Source: Chlamydiota bacterium
Lineage (GTDB): Bacteria > Chlamydiota > Chlamydiia > Chlamydiales > SM23-39
Assembly: GCA_027449725.1 (NCBI GenBank)
Contig: DAIDLB010000231.1
Coordinates: 1-8,946, forward strand
Direction of reading: 5' to 3'
Length of the DNA stretch: 8,946 nt
The position numbers and the translations under genes are program-made. A model generated the notes under the pieces. The model worked only from the letters and a program-made list of their open reading frames with translations, did not search any database and had not been told where the DNA came from. Below, one piece after another: positions 4,614 to 8,946 of the stretch (its first letter is position 1; the number at the start of each line of letters is the position of its first letter).

Positions 4614-5663
4614 ATGTCCACTCTCGTTCCAAAACTGCAGTTTTTTGGCTACCGCATTGCAACCGTTGCCCGCTCTCTCAAAACGATCTATACCCTGCCT
4701 CCAGAAAAAGTCGACGCTTTCCTCCGCTCCTATGAAATCTACGACCACGACTGGGAAGACGAGTCGAAACTCGTCGAATCGATGGGTTCGGATTATTACA
4801 ACGAAATCCAGAAAAAACTCGTCGACTATTATTCTGTATTGAACCATCTCTGCGCCCTGGGTCAAGTCGAAAAAATGTACATCCCCCCCGCAATGGATCT
4901 CAAAAAAAGCATCATTAAAAACCAGGCTCTCTTTGAAGAGCTGATGGCGGGCGACCTGGAATTAAAACCGGGGAATAAAGCTCTCGATATCGGCTGCGGC
5001 AGAGGGCGCGTGGCGAGCCACATAGCAAAGCTCACAGGGGCCGCGGTCACCGGAATGAACCTCGATTTGGATCAGCTGGCAAGCGCGAAACGCTTTGCCG
5101 CAGCTAAAGGACTAAACAAGCAGTGCCAATTTATTCATGGAGACCTAAATCAGCATCCCCTCCCCTTTTCCGATGGATCGTTCGATGCGGTCTACCACAT
5201 CCAGGTTTTCTCCTATGCCAAAGACCTGCAAAAGTTGATGGATGACATCTATAGGGTGCTCAAGAAGGGCGGAAAGTTCGCCTGCCTCGACTGGGTGAGC
5301 CTAGCCAACTACAATCCCAAAGACCCCCACCACGCCGATTTGATCCGCCGGATCAAGCCGCTTATCGGCGCCGTCGGCACCCCCTCCGTTGAAAAATACA
5401 CGAAATGCATCGAAAACGCGGGCTTCAAGATGCTGAAAAGCGAAAACCCAAGCGTCGGCGGCACCCAAGCTCCGCTGATCGACAAGGCGGATAAATTCTA
5501 TACCCGCCTCCAGAAGATGATCGAACTGCTCGTGAAATGCAAGGTACTCCCCAAACATTTTTCCGTCCTCTTCGAGCGGCTGACAAGAGACGGACAGGCG
5601 TTCGTCGAAGCGGATCGAAAGCAGATTGCAACCTCTTGCTACTATCTCGTCGCGGAAAAATAA
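4614..5663 (+). CDS. SAM-dependent methyltransferase, Erg6 / sterol C-24 methyltransferase-like
   Basis: The protein has 349 residues. A Rossmann-fold methyltransferase domain spans about 105-235: motif I LDIGCGRGR (124-132), the acidic SAM-ribose end GMNLD (147-151), GDLNQHPLPF with Asp177, FDAVYHIQVFSYAKDL (190-205) and IYRVLKKGGKFACLDWV (212-228). The order and wording match Erg6-type enzymes, where the corresponding text is FDKVYAIEATCHAPKL and IYKVLKPGGTFAVYEWV. The C-terminal 120 residues fit the extra domain of sterol methyltransferases. N-terminal residues 1-100 are unlike Erg6: the YEYGWG sterol signature is absent and YYSVLNHLCALGQVEKMY stands in that region. No signal peptide is clear. 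The likely reaction is C-methylation of a lipid or prenyl substrate, perhaps host sterol; the substrate is unproven. The start is ATG 4614, by its ribosome site. No partner genes for sterol synthesis are adjacent. Confidence 0.75.
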   Translation: MSTLVPKLQFFGYRIATVARSLKTIYTLPPEKVDAFLRSYEIYDHDWEDESKLVESMGSDYYNEIQKKLVDYYSVLNHLCALGQVEKMYIPPAMDLKKSIIKNQALFEELMAGDLELKPGNKALDIGCGRGRVASHIAKLTGAAVTGMNLDLDQLASAKRFAAAKGLNKQCQFIHGDLNQHPLPFSDGSFDAVYHIQVFSYAKDLQKLMDDIYRVLKKGGKFACLDWVSLANYNPKDPHHADLIRRIKPLIGAVGTPSVEKYTKCIENAGFKMLKSENPSVGGTQAPLIDKADKFYTRLQKMIELLVKCKVLPKHFSVLFERLTRDGQAFVEADRKQIATSCYYLVAEK

Positions 5664-5689
5664 TTTTAGAAAGAGATATATGCAAAATG

Positions 5690-5698
5690 TGGTATGAT
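5690..5698 (+). promoter_or_regulatory. Extended -10 promoter of yidC-dnaA
   Basis: TGG directly before TATGAT (5693-5698) makes an extended -10 element, with 5 of 6 matches in the hexamer. No good -35 is found at 16-18 bases, which is acceptable for extended -10 promoters. Transcription would start near 5705, about 27 bases before ATG 5732. It lies in the 68-base gap after the methyltransferase gene. Confidence 0.45.
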
Positions 5699-5731
5699 CC
5701 GCTGCAATTTACAGACTCAGGTTAGAGCACA

Positions 5732-7612
5732 ATGGACAAACGGACAGTTCTCTTTATCATCTGCACCACCCTCTCTTTTTTCGGGGTCCAATACTGGTTT
5801 AGCATCCAAAACCAGCAAGAGCGCCCTCTCTCGACACCTCCAAAAGCCGAAGCGGTAGCAGAGTCTGCTAAACGCCTTGAAACTCCGCTGATCGCCTACA
5901 ACGCCCCTTCCGGCGCGGGCGAGCAGTTTTATGTCCTCGAAAACGAGTATCAGCAGCTCGTTTTCTCAACGCTCGGCGGCGCCCTGGCGGAAATCAACCT
6001 GCCGATCCGCTCCCCCGAAAACCAAAAAAGTCTCGTCAAGCCGATCGATCTCGACAGGGAAATTGTGAAGATGACTCCCCAAAACGGCCTCTTTCCGCTT
6101 TTTCCCGCCGAAGGGGCGAACCAGAGCGAGGGAGGCTACTATCCATTCCTCCGAAGGTCTCAGATCGCAAAAGACGGTTCCGTCGCCGCTCGGATCGACC
6201 CTCAATACTATGCGATGAACCTCGTCGCGGACGACTCCGGTTTGGCCAATCTCACCTACCGGGTCACTCGCTTCGAAAAGAACTTGATCCAATTTGAAGG
6301 CTCGGAGGGAGGAAGGAAGATCGTAAAGACGTTTGCGATTCCCGAAGAGAGAAACGGCCCCTATTGCTTTGAGCTCGATATCCAGATCGATGGAAACGCG
6401 CAAGGCGTCTGGCTCTCCTCGGGCGTCCCCGAAGTAGAGCTCGTCAGCGGCAGCTTCAGCCCCCTCATCCGCACTCAGATCACCAATGGGAAAACGAGCG
6501 AAGTAGAGACGATCGACCTCTCCGACAAAAAACCGGTCTCGACCAGTACCTCAGTGAGCCCGAACTGGATCAGCAACTCGAATGGCTTTTTCGGCGTCAT
6601 CCTCGATCCTCTTGGAAATGTCGGCACCGGCTACCGCGCGGAAAAAATTGCAGCCAAAGCGGTTCCGACCAAATTAAGCCTCATCGAGGGATTTTCCGAC
6701 AAATACCCCGGCTATGCGACCTATCTCCCGATGACAAGCGGCCAGCCGATGCACTTTCGGATCATCGCCGCCCCCTTCGACGAATCGCTTTTGAAAGAGC
6801 TGGACGATTTCTATGACGATCCGCTCGACAACTACCATCCCGACTATCAAGACGCGCAGAGCATCCAGGGCTGGTTCTCCTTTATTTCCCAGCCGTTTTC
6901 AAAGTTCCTCTCGCTTCTCCTCCAGATGTTCTATGCCGTGACCCATTCGTGGGGCTTTTCGATCATACTCCTGACGATCGCGCTCCGCCTCATGATGTAC
7001 CCGCTCAACAACTGGTCGATCCGCTCGACGCTCAAGATGCAGGAGATCGCACCTAAGATCAAAGCAATTCAGGAGAAGCACAAAAAAGACCCGAAGAAAG
7101 GGCAGATGGAGATCATGAACCTCTATCGCCAGCAGGGGATCAACCCATTTAGCGGCTGCTTTCCGATCCTTTTGCAGATGCCATTTTTGATTGGGATGTT
7201 CTATCTCCTCAAATCGACCTTCCCGCTCCGCGGCGCCTCCTTCATCCCGGGTTGGATCGACAACCTCGCCGCGCCCGACGTCCTCTTTAGCTGGAACACG
7301 CCGATCTTCCTCATCGGAACAGACTTCCACCTCCTGCCAATCCTCCTCGGCCTGACGATGTTCATCCAACAAAAGATGACGTCAAAGATCCCCAAAGACG
7401 CAAAGGACCTGTCCGAAAGCCAAAAGCAGCAGAAGATGATGGGCAACATGATGTCGATCGTCTTCACGGTGATGTTCTACGGCTTCCCCTCCGGCTTGAA
7501 CATTTACTTCATTTCCTCGACCCTCCTCGGCATCCTGCAGCAGTGGTACCTCACCAAAAAGATCAAAGCTGAGCCCACAGGGCCCGTATTGGTGACGAAG
7601 AAAAAGAAATGA
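5732..7612 (+). CDS. yidC: Membrane protein insertase YidC (Oxa1 family)
   Basis: The 626-residue protein has the YidC layout of Gram-negative bacteria. An N-terminal membrane anchor (about 5-24) is followed by a large periplasmic beta domain (about 60-355). The conserved insertase core runs 381-610: an amphipathic helix (381-403); TM2 WGFSIILLTIALRLMMYPL (407-425) with Arg419, the groove arginine; a charged cytoplasmic hairpin (430-467); TM3 GCFPILLQMPFLIGMFYLL (475-493); and TM segments at about 532-547 and 574-605 ending FPSGLNIYFISSTLLGILQQ. The C-terminus is basic (VTKKKK). It inserts and folds inner-membrane proteins, with or without SecYEG. The ribosome site before ATG 5732 is weak (AGG at 5719-5721). 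The stop overlaps the dnaA start as ATGA, so the two are one operon. No rnpA or rpmH lies upstream, unlike the common oriC-side arrangement. Confidence 0.97.
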   Translation: MDKRTVLFIICTTLSFFGVQYWFSIQNQQERPLSTPPKAEAVAESAKRLETPLIAYNAPSGAGEQFYVLENEYQQLVFSTLGGALAEINLPIRSPENQKSLVKPIDLDREIVKMTPQNGLFPLFPAEGANQSEGGYYPFLRRSQIAKDGSVAARIDPQYYAMNLVADDSGLANLTYRVTRFEKNLIQFEGSEGGRKIVKTFAIPEERNGPYCFELDIQIDGNAQGVWLSSGVPEVELVSGSFSPLIRTQITNGKTSEVETIDLSDKKPVSTSTSVSPNWISNSNGFFGVILDPLGNVGTGYRAEKIAAKAVPTKLSLIEGFSDKYPGYATYLPMTSGQPMHFRIIAAPFDESLLKELDDFYDDPLDNYHPDYQDAQSIQGWFSFISQPFSKFLSLLLQMFYAVTHSWGFSIILLTIALRLMMYPLNNWSIRSTLKMQEIAPKIKAIQEKHKKDPKKGQMEIMNLYRQQGINPFSGCFPILLQMPFLIGMFYLLKSTFPLRGASFIPGWIDNLAAPDVLFSWNTPIFLIGTDFHLLPILLGLTMFIQQKMTSKIPKDAKDLSESQKQQKMMGNMMSIVFTVMFYGFPSGLNIYFISSTLLGILQQWYLTKKIKAEPTGPVLVTKKKK

Positions 7613-8880
7613 AAGCTTGGGAAGAGCTTCTCGAAACCCTTGCGCACCATTTAGGGTCTGAGGCCGTCGCAACCTGGCTCAGACCCATCACCATTCTCCG
7701 TTTCGATGCAGCCAACGTCACCCTGCGAGCCACCCCTTTTCAAAAGGCATGGTTCGATGAACATGTCCTGCCCCTCCGGATCCCTTTCCTCAACAACAAC
7801 CAACGCCCGATTCAGATCCACTGGGAGACGTTAAACCCGAAATCTCAAGACAAACCCGTCTCCCCCTCGCTCCAAATCCGCCCCGACCCACTTGATCCTG
7901 AGTTCACCCTCAAGACCTATCTCAGGACAAATGAGATGGGACTTCGGATGGCCGAAGAGCTGAGCCAGGGCCATGCTCCCGCCTTCAACCCCGTCGTCTT
8001 CTTTGGACCCTCCGGCTCCGGAAAGACCCATCTTCTCACCGCCATCGCCCACGCTCTTCAAGGCAAAAAGGTCTTCCTCGTTCACATGCAGACCTTCACA
8101 GACCATGTAGTCAACGCCATCCGCCTCGGCCTGATGCAAGAGTTCCGGAAAGCCTACCGCGAGATCGACGTCCTGATCGTCGACGACATCCACGAGCTTG
8201 CCCGCAAAAACGCCACCCAGGAAGAATTTTTCCACACCTTCAACACCCTTCACACCCTCGGCCGCCAGATCATCCTCAGTTCAGCCTGCTCTCCCGCCCA
8301 ACTTCAGGACATCGAGCCCAGGCTCATCAGCCGTTTCGAATGGGGTATCGCCATCCCCCTCTCCGCGCCCCCCGACCTCGCCGCCATCCTCGCCGCCAAA
8401 GCGAGCCGCCTCCATCTTGACCTTCCTCCAGATGTCATCGACTTCCTCCTCCAACGCTTCTCCCGCTCCCTGAAAGCCGCCATCGACGCCCTTCACGCCC
8501 TCGCGCTCCGCACCGACCGCATCCTAAACCGCACCCACGCCGAAACCCTCCTTGCCGACCTCCTCGCCAAAGAACAATCAGAAACCCTCACCCACGAAAA
8601 AATCATCCGCCGTATCGCCGACCACTTCGGCATCCGCCCCGAAGACATCACCGGCAAATCCCAAACCCGCGAGTTCGCCCAGCCCCGCCAGATCGCCATG
8701 TACTTCTGCCGTACCCTTCTCAACACCCCCTATCAACAGCTCGGCCGCCTCTTTAACCGCGACCACTCCACCGTCATCTCGAGCGTCGCCCAAGTCGAAG
8801 CCGCCGCCGCTGCCAAAGAACAGCCGTATGCCGAAGCCGTTGCAATCCTCACGCGAGCGCTAAGGGTCTCCGCCCCTTAA
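7609..8880 (+). CDS. dnaA: DnaA-family replication initiator paralog
   Basis: The protein has 423 residues, somewhat short for DnaA, mainly through a brief linker (about 73-97). Domain I (1-72) begins AWEELLETLAHHL and has the usual TWLRPI. The AAA+ domain holds Walker A GPSGSGKT (133-140), initiator-type FRKAYREIDVLIVDD with Walker B (179-193), TQEEFFHTFN (203-212), the arginine-finger region RLISRFEWG (Arg238 and Arg242, equal to E. coli Arg281 and Arg285) and sensor-2 Arg286. Domain IV carries PRQIAMYFCRTL (359-370) and the DnaA-box signature RDHSTV (384-389), one residue shorter before RDH than the usual FGGRDHTTV. Two oddities stand out: the sensor-1 aspartate (E. coli Asp269) is Ala226, and Walker A departs from GGVGLGKT. 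It should bind DnaA boxes and ATP. In Chlamydiae a second dnaA usually exists, so this may be a regulator or the secondary initiator. Its 3' half is strongly C-rich. Confidence 0.92.
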   Translation: MKAWEELLETLAHHLGSEAVATWLRPITILRFDAANVTLRATPFQKAWFDEHVLPLRIPFLNNNQRPIQIHWETLNPKSQDKPVSPSLQIRPDPLDPEFTLKTYLRTNEMGLRMAEELSQGHAPAFNPVVFFGPSGSGKTHLLTAIAHALQGKKVFLVHMQTFTDHVVNAIRLGLMQEFRKAYREIDVLIVDDIHELARKNATQEEFFHTFNTLHTLGRQIILSSACSPAQLQDIEPRLISRFEWGIAIPLSAPPDLAAILAAKASRLHLDLPPDVIDFLLQRFSRSLKAAIDALHALALRTDRILNRTHAETLLADLLAKEQSETLTHEKIIRRIADHFGIRPEDITGKSQTREFAQPRQIAMYFCRTLLNTPYQQLGRLFNRDHSTVISSVAQVEAAAAAKEQPYAEAVAILTRALRVSAP

Positions 8881-8913
8881 ACCCCGCCAAAGGGCACGCC
8901 CTTTGGAAACCCC
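8879..8913. repeat. Perfect stem-loop after dnaA, flanked by 7-base direct repeats
   Basis: CCAAAGGGC (8887-8895) and GCCCTTTGG (8898-8906) form a perfect 9-bp inverted repeat around AC. AAACCCC occurs immediately on both sides (8879-8885 and 8907-8913), the left copy overlapping the dnaA stop codon. The stem sits where a terminator is expected, but no T-run follows at once; T6 comes only at 8931-8936. It could be a factor-assisted terminator, a 3' end stabiliser or a copy of a small palindromic repeat. The remaining bases to 8946 are AT-rich and hold no gene that I can see. Confidence 0.55.
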
Positions 8914-8946
8914 ATAACTTTAATAATGAATTTTTTAGTTCGTAAC

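Noticed and set aside
5732..5770. Lipoprotein signal in YidC around Cys11
   Set aside because: The residues before Cys11 are Phe-Ile-Ile, which lack the small residue required at -1, and the stretch is better read as the first membrane segment.
1..8946. CRISPR arrays, tRNA or rRNA genes, transposases, phage genes
   Set aside because: No spaced direct repeats, cloverleaf sequence, rRNA-like stretch or transposase or integrase motif was recognised.

Overview
The window is protein-coding almost throughout and most resembles a chromosome segment from a member of the Chlamydiae outside Chlamydiaceae (an amoeba-associated or 'environmental' lineage). The main reason is the pair yidC followed directly by a divergent dnaA paralog with no dnaN, rnpA or rpmH nearby, an arrangement I know from Chlamydia (a dnaA copy next to yidC). 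A secreted hydrolase, a large helical-repeat protein and an Erg6-like methyltransferase also fit an intracellular bacterium living in eukaryotic hosts. Base composition is near half GC, higher than in Chlamydiaceae. The phylum assignment is an inference; no rRNA or species-specific marker is present.

Layout. (1) 1-221, plus strand: the C-terminal 72 residues of a MenE-type o-succinylbenzoate-CoA ligase. (2) 205-947, minus strand: a two-gene toxin-antitoxin-like cassette, an XRE-family HTH antitoxin overlapping a PIN-domain toxin by 4 bases. The toxin's 3' end overlaps menE tail to tail. (3) 1037-2281, minus strand: a protein with a signal peptide and the full catalytic set of the endonuclease/exonuclease/phosphatase (DNase I-like) fold, ending in a short hairpin terminator. 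(4) 2282-2486: an AT-rich divergent promoter region with one promoter per direction, nested inverted repeats and an A9 tract in the spacer of the rightward promoter. (5) 2487-4547, plus: a 686-residue protein built of about 14 helical repeats with a 41-42 residue period (long TPR-like units). (6) 4614-5663, plus: a SAM-dependent methyltransferase resembling sterol C-24 methyltransferases. (7) 5732-8880, plus: yidC and a dnaA paralog joined by an ATGA overlap. (8) 8881-8946: a stem-loop flanked by 7-base direct repeats, then AT-rich sequence cut by the window edge.

The functional links seen in the sequence are the toxin-antitoxin pair and the yidC-dnaA operon. The other genes appear to be separate transcription units. 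The observations most worth following are: the in-frame A AAA AAA slippery heptamer exactly at the antitoxin-toxin junction; the DnaA paralog with the sensor-1 aspartate replaced by alanine; the very regular 41-residue repeat protein; the secreted hydrolase with an unassigned C-terminal domain; and the Erg6-like enzyme that lacks the usual sterol-binding signature.
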